64,000 nucleotides of DNA from Diplonema papillatum (taxonomy: Eukaryota > Euglenozoa > Diplonemea > Diplonemida > Diplonemidae), in the NCBI GenBank assembly GCA_030068145.1, contig JAPJBO010000402.1:1-64000 (forward strand), in the 5' to 3' direction. Made by a program: the position numbers and the translations under genes. Positions 1-9,941 of this stretch are shown here, piece by piece; the stretch's first letter is position 1, and each line of letters begins with the position of its first letter. The notes below the pieces were generated by a model that was given only the letters and a program-made list of their open reading frames with translations, made no database searches and was not told the origin of the DNA.

Positions 1-16
1 TGGATCACCCGAAAAG

Positions 17-178
17 TGGGTCTTTTATAAAGTTAAGGTTCTGTTAGACGCTCACGCCCGCCACTAAACGCAGATTTACTTGTGCTTCGTGTGGGATACA
101 GCACATTTACCTCCTTCGATATTGATTCGCAACTGGCAGCCTCCTCAAGTATTTCCTACAAAGCAGGTGCTTGTACAC
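17..178 (+). repeat. Dispersed repeat family C, copy 1
   Basis: The same sequence recurs at 35879-36092 and, inverted, at 40996-41208, with fragments near 2216-2263, 21640-21835, 28146-28235, 50385-50590 and 52190-52230. Typical landmarks are ACGCCCGCCACTAAACCCAG, a CGTGTGGG..ACAGCACATTTACC block and a terminal TTTCCTACAAAGCAGGTGC. The 3' side is often followed by an A-rich run, as in SINE-like retroposons. No coding capacity was seen. Confidence 0.75.
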
Positions 179-1792
179 TGTGGGAATCCGGAAAAACGGC
201 TTCTGCAGAACCTTTTGAAGCTATCTACCGAAGAATGCTTGCAAAGCAGGCACCTTCTCAAATTAATGGTGCTAGGACCACTCTTTGCGAGTCTAGAGAG
301 AGAGACGAGTTAGAGTGCAGGGACCATCTCTCCGAGGAGTATCCGGTCGCCCCTCTTGATAGGAACCGGTTGCTCAGGATGGCGTGCGCCCAATAGGTTT
401 GCTCAGTTGGGCCCGTGTGCAGCCACGCACGTTGAACCTTGAGATTCGTTTGTGCGAGCACACCATAAGGCACAGGGACTTTTTTGTTTCCCGCCGAGTT
501 TTTGTAGCTGCTCAGACAATTCGCCAAGTGAGCGAACATTCACGGTTCGAGCCGCTACCCCGTTTTTCCGGTACTTTCTGCACAAAATCGTGTTATTGAT
601 ATCACAATTCGAATCTCAACGAGACCCCGCACCTTTTTTGAAACTCATTCCAGCTGGAATTTCTTTGAGCAACCCCAGCAAACATGCGACACCACCTCCC
701 TCCAACACCTGACGAGATCCCGGTGAAAACCTGATACGTACGAGCATTTTCGTACTCCTGTTTCGAAGAACGTCATTTTTCGACGAACTACCACCTGGCA
801 GGATCTGAATGCAGACCCCTGGGTTGGGAACTCCACGCCCTCCTGACGGCCCACAGCCAACCAATGTGTATAGGACAAAAGGAAGCAAGAGCGCAAGCGA
901 TTGTGTGAGGGGAGAGAAATCTTGTACCTACCCAAGCACGTTATTAGCCGGTAAAACAAAACATGAAGTTTGGTTCCCGTGGTGCAGGGCTTACCCTGCC
1001 AGAACCGTCCGTCCTGTAATGGCCGCGAATCCGGCTGCCGCCCCAAAGGCTCGCCAAATGCAACATGTAGCTTGACACTAATTTCTGATATCGGAGGGTT
1101 TCCTGTTCGGCAGATGGTCCTCGATCCAGTCTGGTGTGTTTGAGTCCTGGTTGATCCTGCTTAGTCATCTGCTTGTTTCAAGGACTAGCCACGTGCAAGT
1201 GCCAAAGTAAAGGAATTGGCAATGGGTCTGTATAGAGGAGTCAAGATTGTTCAAAGGTTGCTTCCAAGCTTCGGGTTGACACGAAGCAAAAGAAATACTC
1301 GACGTAGCTGCTTCGACTCCGAATGGAAGGGAGGAAACATAGAAGTAAGGCGCAAATACAATACAAACACAATCTGATTTGTTCTTCGCTTACACCACCG
1401 TGTGTTGTTTTCTCACTCAGGACTTTGACCTGTTGTGTTTGTGTGATTTGTCGTGTAGGGGTAAACCCGCATGACCTCACGTCCGTTCAACACGTGTTTC
1501 GGTAGTTACAGCACTTGGGATCCCTTCGGTTCTTTGTCGGGCAGCATCGTCGTGCATTTCCTTTCAAGCTGGCGTTTATGTAAAAAAAAACGAGAACGCG
1601 CGAGACAGAGAGCGAGTTGAGGTCCATTTTGCAAAATGCCTGCGTTTGAATCACGCGTGACCCATCGAACAAGAACGCTTGCACCATAAGTAGTAGAGTA
1701 GGCATCTCTCTTTTGATTTTGACGTGCATCGTGCAGTTCAGGACGCAAATGAAACACGGCTTGTGGTGGTTGGGAGCTTTTGAACGTTGCAT

Positions 1793-2265
1793 TTTTAGAG
1801 TTAAAGTTCGCTTGAAATTCCGGGGTTGTAGGGTCTCCGTGTGACCGTTGATAAATGGGTTCTCTTAGAGCAAGAAAGGGCTATATGGTTACGTGTTGTA
1901 TATTTGGTACACGCTTATGGGTTATGTCCGGGACTGTTTGTGACCGACACCAAGTACATTCCTTCGTGGAGTGTAGTCTTGGACCCCCACGTTCTACGTT
2001 GGGCAGGGGTTGTGTATAGTAAAGAATACGAAGTCCTCAGAGGTGCCCCGGTGCTTTTCTTTCGACAGAGGCTAGGGGGGCGGTCACTTTCGGCGCGCTT
2101 TCAGCGTAGTGCATACTGGTGACAGTTGCAATCGCTGCTTGGTAGTGTGGGAAAAGCTCGCAAGTCAGAGCCAGAATTGGACGTTTTCTCGTTTTCTGCC
2201 GTGCCGCCTTTGCAGTTCGCAACCGGCAGCGTCTTCATATATCTCCTACAAAGCGGGTGCAGTAG
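1793..2265 (+). repeat. Composite repeat, family A followed by C-like segments
   Basis: It starts with the family A core (AGAGTTAAAGTTCGCTTGAA, then a GGTCTCCGTGTGACCGTT block and GGGTTCTCTTAGAGC) and continues into sequence with family C landmarks (2021-2068 and 2216-2263). The same A-then-C order is found at 35453-36092, so this looks like one composite, probably non-autonomous mobile element rather than chance neighbours. Confidence 0.6.
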
Positions 2266-2455
2266 TAGTAGTAGTAGTATGTGTCATCCTAATCCGGAAA
2301 CAAGTCAGGGAGAAGAACGGAGCAATCTTTACAAACTAACGAGTGACTTAAGGTGGCCGCTTGAGCGGCGCCAATCCGAGCGCACACAGCAGCAGTGACG
2401 CGTCGGCAGTATTTGCACTTCAGGATGGAGCGTCGACGGCGCCGAGAACCGTCTT

Positions 2456-2535
2456 CCCGTGTTAGTGTCGCCTCGCGTTTTCAGGCAAAAAAGGCGACAC
2501 TGACAAGGGCTAAACGGAGGCGACACTAACACGGG
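2456..2535. repeat. Perfect 19-bp inverted repeat with a 42-nt loop
   Basis: Left arm 2456-2474 (CCCGTGTTAGTGTCGCCTC) is the exact reverse complement of 2517-2535. The loop contains a third partial copy, GGCGACACTGACA, near 2493-2505. A DNA cruciform or RNA hairpin is possible. I see no clear target-site duplication outside the arms, so a MITE identity is open. Confidence 0.85.
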
Positions 2536-3049
2536 GCGGGGGTAAATAGCGAGCTTTGATTGCCGGCAGATGGCCTTCGCCTGCGCGCGGTATCTTGGCG
2601 GGCTCTTCGGACGTCGAAAAGAACCCGCCACCCGGAGAGAGCGACAGTTACTCCTGCCGTTTACTAGCTGGGACAGTAGAACGTGTTGAAAAGAAAATGT
2701 TATGTTTGCTTGTTCGTTGTCGGAGGAGCTGCCTACCCTGAATAGACGTATATTTTTCACATGAACTGAACTGAGGGAAATGTCGTTTCCGTCCCTCAAC
2801 AACTTTCCCTGGACGTGCAGGTCTGCCGGGCAGCGGCAGGTTTGAGACGAGCAACTACGCACAGTGCTGCGACGACAAGATCCACCGTTCATCCACGCTA
2901 CGCCGAGGTCTTCGTAATTCCTGAGGTCTGCACGTCACGTGAACGATACCCGAGCAGGCTGACCGCAGACTGGTATGGTACTGCAGACGCAGACGCCTAT
3001 GCAGACGTTTGCACGTCCGCAGACAAGACCCACCTCCTCCCCCTGTCCG

Positions 3050-6000
3050 CTACTCAAGGCTTGTGGTGCTCGGTACGTCGTCCAGGCTTTTGGACTGCTT
3101 GAGGACTCCGCCTTCGGCGCCCACCGGGTAGTAGTATTCCTCTTCGGCGTCCGGTTTGAGCTTTTTGAGGGCTCGGCCTTTTCTGAAAGCTGGGGGTGCG
3201 GAAGGCGGCGGGGAGGGCGGTATGGGCGGCTTCTGGTAAAGGGGGACAGATGCTTGCGACGGGGTGAACGGGTTAAAAATCGGCGGTCGGGGCGGGATGA
3301 CGATGGAGTCGGAGAAGTCCGATTGAAAGGAGTCCGAGTCTTCATCGGGAGACGAAGACGGCAGCATGTCGCCCGTGGAGGTCCGGTTGGACAGGGCCAC
3401 GTTCGGTACATCGTACGACCTCACTTCAGAATCCACCGGCGCGCTGAGGGTCCCGTATAATTTCGTGGATAAGTTTTTGAACGGGCCAGCCGGCGGCAGG
3501 CTGCCCCTGCTGGAGGTCCGGAGCAACTGGAAGCTTCCCCTTTGCGACAGGATCGAATCCGAGGGGACGTAACCAATCGTGTCCTGGATCTGCTTCGCAG
3601 TCGGGCGTGCCCGGTAGTCAAACTGCAACAGGGAGCACGTCAAGGTGACCAGAGCAGGCGGATACCCTTTGCCGAGTAGATCCTCTTCAATGCTTTCCTC
3701 GAACTTCTTCTGTCCAAGCCGCAAGACATCCGTAAACATCATCCTCGTGTTCTTGTGCTCAACCCGTCGGGTCGCTGTTGCGTAACAGATACAACCCAAA
3801 GCCCACAAGTCAACCTCTGTCCCGTATCTCCTCTCCCAGCATTCAGGCGCAATATACGGCAGGGTCCCCGCCTGCGTCCTGCAGTATTCATTCGCATCGA
3901 CAGACGTCGTCAAACCGAAGTCGGTGACCACGAGCTTCGTCCCATTGTCCGCCATCAACACGTTTTCCGGCTTCAAGTCACGATGGACCAGCGGTGGCGA
4001 CATCGTGTGCATGTAGTCCAAGCAGTTTGCCAACTGCCCCACGAAATTCAGCACGGTTTCGAACGGTAAGCAGTGGTGCGACAGCACGAAGCCTCGCAAG
4101 TCGCCCTCCGGGAAGTAGGGCATGATGAGGCACACGTACCGCGGGGACGGGCGGAAGGAGTCTTTGGTGCGTTTGTCGGCCGACAGAAGTCGATCGTCTT
4201 GCCCGTCCGCGTCTTCGACCCAGTTTAGGGTGGTTTCGAGGACTTTAATCATGTTTGGGTGCCTCTGCAGCTGCCGCATGACGGAGAACTCGCGCATGGC
4301 CTCGTCCTGCTCTTCGCTCGAAGAGCAGGGGATGTACTTCATCGCAAGCAGCACCTTGTCCGCCCGTCTCCTGACCAGGTACACCACGCCGTATGCGCCG
4401 GACCCGAGCTTCGAAACGAGGTCGTACTTGCTGTCGGGACCTTCAGCCCCGGCTGGCTTCCGCCTCCTCGTCACCAAGATGGCCATGGTGCAGAAACTGA
4501 CAGCTACCACACCGCTCGGGATCCAGAAGTACAGCGCGCTGCTGCGGGAGAGGCCGAACAGCCCGTCCCCGGGGGGCTTGACCGGTTGGGACGAGATCGC
4601 GAGCGGCAGGAAGTTGAGCGAGAAAAAGGGGCTGCCCAGCACCTTGGCGCGGCACTCGGGGAGCGCGCCGCAGCAGCCGGTCGCGCACTGCCCGCCGATG
4701 GGCGGCAGCGTGCACGGCGTCGCGTTCGTGGGAGCCGGGCACGCGCCCAGCGAGAAGCAGACGTACGCCCGCGGCGCGGCCACCTCCGGCCGCACCGTGA
4801 CGACGTACGGGCTGTCCGACGGGTACGCGCTGTCCTCCGTGGTCGGCAGCCTCGAGGAGCAATCCGGGTACTGCGACACGCGGATGCTGTAGAACGCCTC
4901 GGGGCTGATTCCGGAGAGTGAAATGTCGATGGAATCGCCGACGACCGGGCTTTCCGGGGAGCATGTGAACGACGGGACTACGACGCTCGTCGAGATGTGG
5001 CCGCTAGTGGACACTGCGAACGTGTGGGTCTCGTTCTTGCGGATCCCGCCGAACATGTACATGGAAGGCGACGACCCGCTCCCTCCGTTTGGGGGCAGCC
5101 CGGCGAAGATGGGGCTGCGGATGTCCCGGGCAGACGCCGGCACCGCCAGATCGACCTGCGACCAGTGGTTGGTCGCTGCGTTCCACATGTACAGCGGCAT
5201 GGAATCGCTGAAAGACCAGATGTCCCCGGTGGCGAACAGCGTGTTGCCGAACATGGTGCTGCGGATGTACGGGATTCTCACGGGAGGCTCCGGCGTCATT
5301 CTATCCCAACGGTTGGACGAATACGTGTAACGGAAGAACTGACTCTCCCACTGAACCGGATTTGCGTTCGGCCTGCGACCTCCCAGGATGTAAATGTGGT
5401 CGGAATTGCTGACCAACGCGAAGTCAACGACACCAACCGGCAAACCTGCCTGCCGTGTCACCACCTGCGGGGAATCAAGACTCCACTCGAACATAGAATT
5501 GGACACCGTTTGTTCCCCGTTTTCATCAACCGTGACGCCGCCGGCGAACAGAACGATTCCTTGGTGGTAGATAGCCTGCATCCGAGCCCTCGGCTCGGGC
5601 AGCACGCCGGGGAAAATCTTCCACTGGCTGCCGGAGGCCGCGTTCATGTCCCAAATTAGAATGTCCCTTAGACTCGCGGACGGGGCGACGCCGACTTTTT
5701 GGTAAGCCCCCGCCATGAGCACGACGATTCTCCCTTGCAACGGCGCCGCGAACTGCCTCCCTGAGATGTTGTAGCCATCGGGTATGGGATCAAACCCGCC
5801 TATCCAGCGGGTGCCTTGCGCTGTGTCCAAGCAATCGACAGAGCTGATCATGCACTCTTCCGTTGCGCAGTCCCAATCGTTTGCACCGCCGAACAGGCAC
5901 AAATACTCGCCAGAAACGCTCGCGGAAGCGTTGATTCGGATGTCTGGAAGGTCATTGTCCGGTACATACAGGCAAGCTGGACTCGTACACTGTCCGTATA

Positions 6001-6070
6001 CCTCGCACGCGAACAGAACGTGGGACAATACGTAGACGGCGGACCAGCCTGCCACTGGTGGCTTCAGCAT
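3050..6070 (-). CDS. Receptor-like NEK-type Ser/Thr protein kinase with Kelch-like ectodomain
   Basis: The product is a 1006-residue single-pass membrane kinase. The ATG at 6070 begins a signal peptide (residues 1-26, hydrophobic SAVYVLSHVLFACEVYG). Residues about 30-370 carry Kelch-like beta-propeller motifs (VLFAGGV, YILGGRR, MYMFGGI) and a Cys-rich stretch follows at 430-475. A transmembrane helix lies at about 512-534 and is followed by the basic stop-transfer TRRRK. The kinase domain (about 549-833) has all key motifs: GSGAYG 556-561, Lys578, HRD 696-698, DFG 717-719 and APE 741-743. The catalytic core most resembles the NEK group. The tail (about 840-1006) is Ser/Pro-rich, probably disordered. 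It should phosphorylate Ser/Thr targets in the cytosol in response to an outside ligand; ligand and pathway are unknown. The frame is continuous with no intron. Confidence 0.9.
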   Translation of the reverse strand: MLKPPVAGWSAVYVLSHVLFACEVYGQCTSPACLYVPDNDLPDIRINASASVSGEYLCLFGGANDWDCATEECMISSVDCLDTAQGTRWIGGFDPIPDGYNISGRQFAAPLQGRIVVLMAGAYQKVGVAPSASLRDILIWDMNAASGSQWKIFPGVLPEPRARMQAIYHQGIVLFAGGVTVDENGEQTVSNSMFEWSLDSPQVVTRQAGLPVGVVDFALVSNSDHIYILGGRRPNANPVQWESQFFRYTYSSNRWDRMTPEPPVRIPYIRSTMFGNTLFATGDIWSFSDSMPLYMWNAATNHWSQVDLAVPASARDIRSPIFAGLPPNGGSGSSPSMYMFGGIRKNETHTFAVSTSGHISTSVVVPSFTCSPESPVVGDSIDISLSGISPEAFYSIRVSQYPDCSSRLPTTEDSAYPSDSPYVVTVRPEVAAPRAYVCFSLGACPAPTNATPCTLPPIGGQCATGCCGALPECRAKVLGSPFFSLNFLPLAISSQPVKPPGDGLFGLSRSSALYFWIPSGVVAVSFCTMAILVTRRRKPAGAEGPDSKYDLVSKLGSGAYGVVYLVRRRADKVLLAMKYIPCSSSEEQDEAMREFSVMRQLQRHPNMIKVLETTLNWVEDADGQDDRLLSADKRTKDSFRPSPRYVCLIMPYFPEGDLRGFVLSHHCLPFETVLNFVGQLANCLDYMHTMSPPLVHRDLKPENVLMADNGTKLVVTDFGLTTSVDANEYCRTQAGTLPYIAPECWERRYGTEVDLWALGCICYATATRRVEHKNTRMMFTDVLRLGQKKFEESIEEDLLGKGYPPALVTLTCSLLQFDYRARPTAKQIQDTIGYVPSDSILSQRGSFQLLRTSSRGSLPPAGPFKNLSTKLYGTLSAPVDSEVRSYDVPNVALSNRTSTGDMLPSSSPDEDSDSFQSDFSDSIVIPPRPPIFNPFTPSQASVPLYQKPPIPPSPPPSAPPAFRKGRALKKLKPDAEEEYYYPVGAEGGVLKQSKSLDDVPSTTSLE

Positions 6071-7707
6071 GCGGGGACTGCCCTGTCAGAATCGCTTCCA
6101 CGAACGCGGGCGGCAAACTCTTCTTTATAAACGTTCGAGCCGTAGAGACGTACGCGGCTGATGGAGCACTTCCCCTTTCGAAGCAATTGGGCGAAAGCGA
6201 CGCGTTTGCGGAGGAAGAAGAAACGGTAAAAAGGCGGTGGTCCACCGCAAGCGATTTGCTAGCTGCCCTCGCTGCAGCTTTTTGTGTTTCCGACGACCCC
6301 GTATGGGCGTACAGATTGGTGTCTTTCGACGTTTTGTGCTTGCGGGGTTCAGCTTTGTGTGTGACAGTGTTTTTTGTGCTACCGTCGATCCCGATTTGTG
6401 TTTCCGGCGATCTTTATTTGATTGCGACGTATTCTTAAGTCTTTTTTTCCGTGGCCAGCAGGGCACCAGGAGATTTCACGATAGACGGATAGAGCGCTCG
6501 ACGAAGCAGACGCTGGACTGAATTTGGGCGGGCGTCGAGTCTAGCTCCGCCGCACCCAACGGACGGGCACGGTCTTGACGCGGGTGTTTCTATGTTCTGT
6601 TGCTCGTTGTGCTTTGTTCCCTGGAACTCCCCTTCTCCCCTTCCTCCAGGTGTTGCAAGATCCTGTGGGTGAAACAGTGTAAACTTTGTTCTGTCGGCGA
6701 GCTGCGGTGGGTACACACCGCCGCCGTCGTCAATGAAATGGCGGCAAGAGAGGGGGGAAAATCTTCGTTTAATGGGGGGGGGGGGGAATCTGTTTAATGT
6801 TTAGGCAGAGCACTGCCTCTCATGCATGGTTGACGCATGAGAGGAGCATCAAGTTGTAGGGGGTCGTGGATATTGGTGCTAGTTTTGAGGGATAAGGTTG
6901 TAGGGGAGGGAGAACCTACGCACCCAGAATAGGCTTTGAAGTTCCGATCGGCCTAGCACCTGACAATTCATTGTGGGGAACCGCGCAACAACGGCACTAC
7001 AGACATTCGGGTCTTCGCGCGACGGTCGATCGCACCGTCTCATTCTAGCGTTTGGTGCGGTTTAAAGGTTCGATGGTTTAGGGTCTTCGGTTGGCCGTTG
7101 AGGCTGGGAGTCGGGTACTGAAAGTGACCCAGTTTGTGACTAATGACTAATTTCTGTTCGAAGACTGGTTAGGGGACACACTAAAGTTCGGGGTGGGGGG
7201 TGACAACTGAGCCGCCAGCCCAGGCGGAGAGGTTCCAACCGGGAAATCGCGCTGCTCGCTGCAAGCTGTCGCAGCGCGGGTAGCAATTCTGCGGTTACCG
7301 AGGGCTGCGCATAGCTTTCGAACAATCGCATGCAAAGTTCTACTCCTTGCGTTCTTTCACTGCTACCGGATGCGCTGCGCGGCGTGAAGTGTTAAGAGGA
7401 GCAGCTGACATGGCAGCCGGCTCGGGAGACAAGTACCGCGGGGCAGAAGTAAGAGGGGAAGCGCGCCTTTATACCAGCATGCAAAACGTTGTCGACAGGT
7501 GTGCTGCCAGAAAAGCCTGACAAAAGGGAGGTAGAACATGCTGTGTCACGGAGCGAAGCCGAAAGCTTCTTCCTCCTTGCAGGGAGAACGGAGCCCGGGG
7601 GGTTCCAGCCCTCTTGTTAAGAATCAGCCACTTTGGCCGGATAGCCAGATAAACGCAGCCGGCTGATGGATGGATGGATGGTTCTTAACAAGCACCCCAG
7701 GAGGCCT
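6071..7707. other. Spacer between kinase and nitrilase genes
   Basis: No supported gene. It contains a G-run (about 6774-6785) and a dispersed repeat at about 6795-6855 (GGCAGAGCACTGCCTCTCATGC) that recurs inverted at 20370-20425, plus a short GATG microsatellite near 7666-7681. The rest has no feature I recognise. Confidence 0.55.
6083..6084 (-). promoter_or_regulatory. Possible spliced-leader acceptor for the kinase gene
   Basis: On the gene strand a CAG dinucleotide site (GATTCTGACAG) lies about 12 nt before the ATG at 6070. If the organism trans-splices a spliced leader, as Euglenozoa do, this is the nearest candidate acceptor. It rests on position only. Confidence 0.25.
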
Positions 7708-8769
7708 TCAGCGCAGAAAGACAGCAGAACCCGTATCTCGCGGTGTTAAAGTGCTGGGCAAAGAATGAGTGGCCACGTCACGCCGGGGGCTGGCGTCGGC
7801 TTTGCCGAACTTGACAGTCTGCCGCGGGGTTTCGTCTACAGCCAACGAGAAGACGTCGGGCCGGGCGTAGTGCCCCACCGCGTCGAAATCGTACCGGGAC
7901 TTGACGATGTCCGCCAGGTCGATTTCGGCGTGCAGCAGCCCTTCCTCCTTGCGCAGGGGCCCCGCCAAGACTTCGCCCAGCGGGCTCACAATCACGCTAC
8001 CCCCGTTGATGAGTGGCCGGCTCGGATCCCAGCCCGGGGGGGCTTCCTCGTTCGACTCGTTTGGCGATGGTTGGACTTGGACAGCGCTGACGACAAAGCA
8101 ACGGCCTTCGTGTGCAATGTGGCGCATGGAGCACTGCCAGACGTCTCGTTCATCCACTGTGGGAGCGCACCAGACGTTCAGTCCTTTGGCGTACATGGCC
8201 ATGCGGAGCAAGGGCATGTGGTTTTCCCAGCAGACGGCGCCTGCAAAGCGCAACGGCCCGCACTGGATGACCGGAAGCGTCGACCCGTCCCCTTGCCCCC
8301 AGATAAGCCGCTCCGCGCCCGTCGGAACCAGCTTCCGGTGCTTCCCGGCGAGGCCCACGGCGGGGGTGAAGTACACGGCCGTGCAGTACAGCGTGTGGCC
8401 GTCCCGCTCCACCACGCCGACAACCAGGGCGGCGCCGGTTCTTGCCGACAGCTGCGCGAGCGCGTCGGTTTCGGGGCCGGGGACGTCGACGGCGTTCTCG
8501 TAGTACCTAGCGAACTCGTCCCGCCCCTCTTGCAGCCGGTAGCCGACGGGAGTGCCGAAGGACTTGCCCTTAGGATACCCGCCGAGCAGCGCCTCCGGCA
8601 TGACGACCAACCTGCACTTCGCCGCGGCAATAGCAGCCTCGTAGCCGAGGACCGCCTGCAGCGTGCGCTGCTTGCCCTGCGGGTGCGACCCGAGCTGCAG
8701 AGCAGCGACCACGCACCTCCCCGCCTCCGCGGCCGGCGGCGGGCAGCCCGCGGCGGGGGCCGGCCACAT
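7708..8769 (-). CDS. Nitrilase (carbon-nitrogen hydrolase, branch 1)
   Basis: The product is 353 residues, near the usual nitrilase length. The ATG at 8769 is the first in frame and places the conserved strand (VVAALQLG) at residues 20-27. The catalytic triad is complete: Glu59 in MPEALLGGYP, Lys146 in HRKLVPTGAERL and Cys180 in GAVCWENHMPL. The CWEN sequence and the KLVPT...WGQGDGS block are typical of true nitrilases, which hydrolyse organic nitriles to acid and ammonia, rather than amidases or Nit/Fhit proteins. The substrate cannot be read from the sequence; cyanoalanine-type and arylaliphatic nitrilases share these motifs. There is no obvious targeting signal, so a cytosolic enzyme is likely. 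It could be an acquisition from bacteria, but GC use matches its neighbours. Confidence 0.93.
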   Translation of the reverse strand: MWPAPAAGCPPPAAEAGRCVVAALQLGSHPQGKQRTLQAVLGYEAAIAAAKCRLVVMPEALLGGYPKGKSFGTPVGYRLQEGRDEFARYYENAVDVPGPETDALAQLSARTGAALVVGVVERDGHTLYCTAVYFTPAVGLAGKHRKLVPTGAERLIWGQGDGSTLPVIQCGPLRFAGAVCWENHMPLLRMAMYAKGLNVWCAPTVDERDVWQCSMRHIAHEGRCFVVSAVQVQPSPNESNEEAPPGWDPSRPLINGGSVIVSPLGEVLAGPLRKEEGLLHAEIDLADIVKSRYDFDAVGHYARPDVFSLAVDETPRQTVKFGKADASPRRDVATHSLPSTLTPRDTGSAVFLR

Positions 8770-9941
8770 GGGGCGGAGGGGGGGGAGTGTGCTTAAAAAA
8801 GGGGGGCGGTGCGGCTTTTGTGGGTCGGTCCTACAGCTATCGGTAGTGCCCCCAGGCCTTCGGGTCCCGGCATACTGACGCTCCTAGCTGGTACGAGGGC
8901 TTCTCGAACTCCCCGAACTAAAGTCTATTCTATGGGCCGTGGGAATCCTTCGGGAACTCTCTACAGTGCGCTGAGCCCCATGGGTGTCCTTTGGAGCCCT
9001 GGCGGAGTTCCACGTATGTGCTCGATGGTTGCCTGTTCACTGTGGATCCTGTATATTCGATCCCACAGAGATGTGGTTTAAAGATGCTGAGCTGTATCAC
9101 AACAGAAAAAGGGCAAGAGCCACGAGCAGTGTATTCGTTCGCTTTCGAGACCGGAAGGCCCGACCAAATGTCTACAGGAGGAAGCGAGTGCGGGGGAAAG
9201 ATCCGTGTTGTGTCAGTCAAAACGCTGGAAAGCGTGTGGCTCGAACGGCTTTTGGGATCTGATGACGTGCCGCAATAGAGGTTTAAATACGCGTGACGCG
9301 AGTCGCATTGACGCGTTTGGATAATAGTTATAGAAAACGAGAGAACCCCAGGACGACAGTGTTGAACACGATGGCCACATTTGCGCTAACGCGATTGTCT
9401 GGTTACTGTCGCCCCGCGGAAATGCAGATCGTAGGCGGCTACGAGGCAGCGTCTCGTCGTTCGCACCTGTCTCCTCTTCCTGGTATTTGCGCTCTGTGAT
9501 CTGTCGGCGACTTTTGGGGAGTGCCCCATGATTCTTCTGAGGATGCGACAAGTGTTCGACACAACACGACTGAAATCCGCAACGCACGCTAACGCAGATA
9601 TCGGGTAGTCACCACACGGCGAAGTGCCCACCGGATGGGGGAGCGTTTGCGGTCGGTTGTGCAGTTGGGGGGTTCCCTTATTTTTTTGGCATGTACACCC
9701 GCAAGGCGAGAGTGGCACACCATTCATTCACATCCGCCATGCGGGAGCACTACACCGCAACGCGGAAGCAGCCCTTTGGCGTTTTGGATGCTAAATACAG
9801 GCGAATGCGTGTTCATTTTGCGAAAAATCACTCCCGCCCCTTTTTCACTCCCGCATTCACCCTCCCCCAACGGTTGGGGGAGTCCGCCGTGCAGGCAATG
9901 CCTTAGCTATCCTCACTGAATTTCTCTTCTCGCCGGTGCTG
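8770..9941. other. Spacer between nitrilase and EF-hand genes
   Basis: Short open frames on both strands lack domains and codon bias. I see no gene, tRNA or clear dispersed repeat here. Part of the left side of this spacer must be 3' untranslated region of the EF-hand gene. Confidence 0.5.
8792..8793 (-). promoter_or_regulatory. Possible spliced-leader acceptor for the nitrilase gene
   Basis: On the gene strand a strong polypyrimidine tract followed by AG (CCCCCCTTTTTTAAG) ends about 22 nt before the ATG at 8769. The layout fits a trans-splice acceptor; there is no direct proof. Confidence 0.3.

Larger units (their letters stand above)
1..3049. other. Gene-free repeat-rich stretch
   Basis: No open frame here shows the GC-rich codon use or recognisable domains of the genes further on. 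It holds a copy of dispersed family C (about 17-178), a fragment of family D (about 265-350), family G (about 1425-1540), a composite family A plus C element (about 1793-2265) that ends next to a short GTA microsatellite (2261-2280), and a perfect 19-bp inverted repeat (2456-2535). The part next to the kinase stop codon (about 2900-3049) must hold that gene's 3' untranslated region. Confidence 0.6.

Noticed and set aside
7765-8796. 343-residue plus-strand frame
   Set aside because: It overlaps the nitrilase gene on the other strand; only the minus frame has the catalytic triad.
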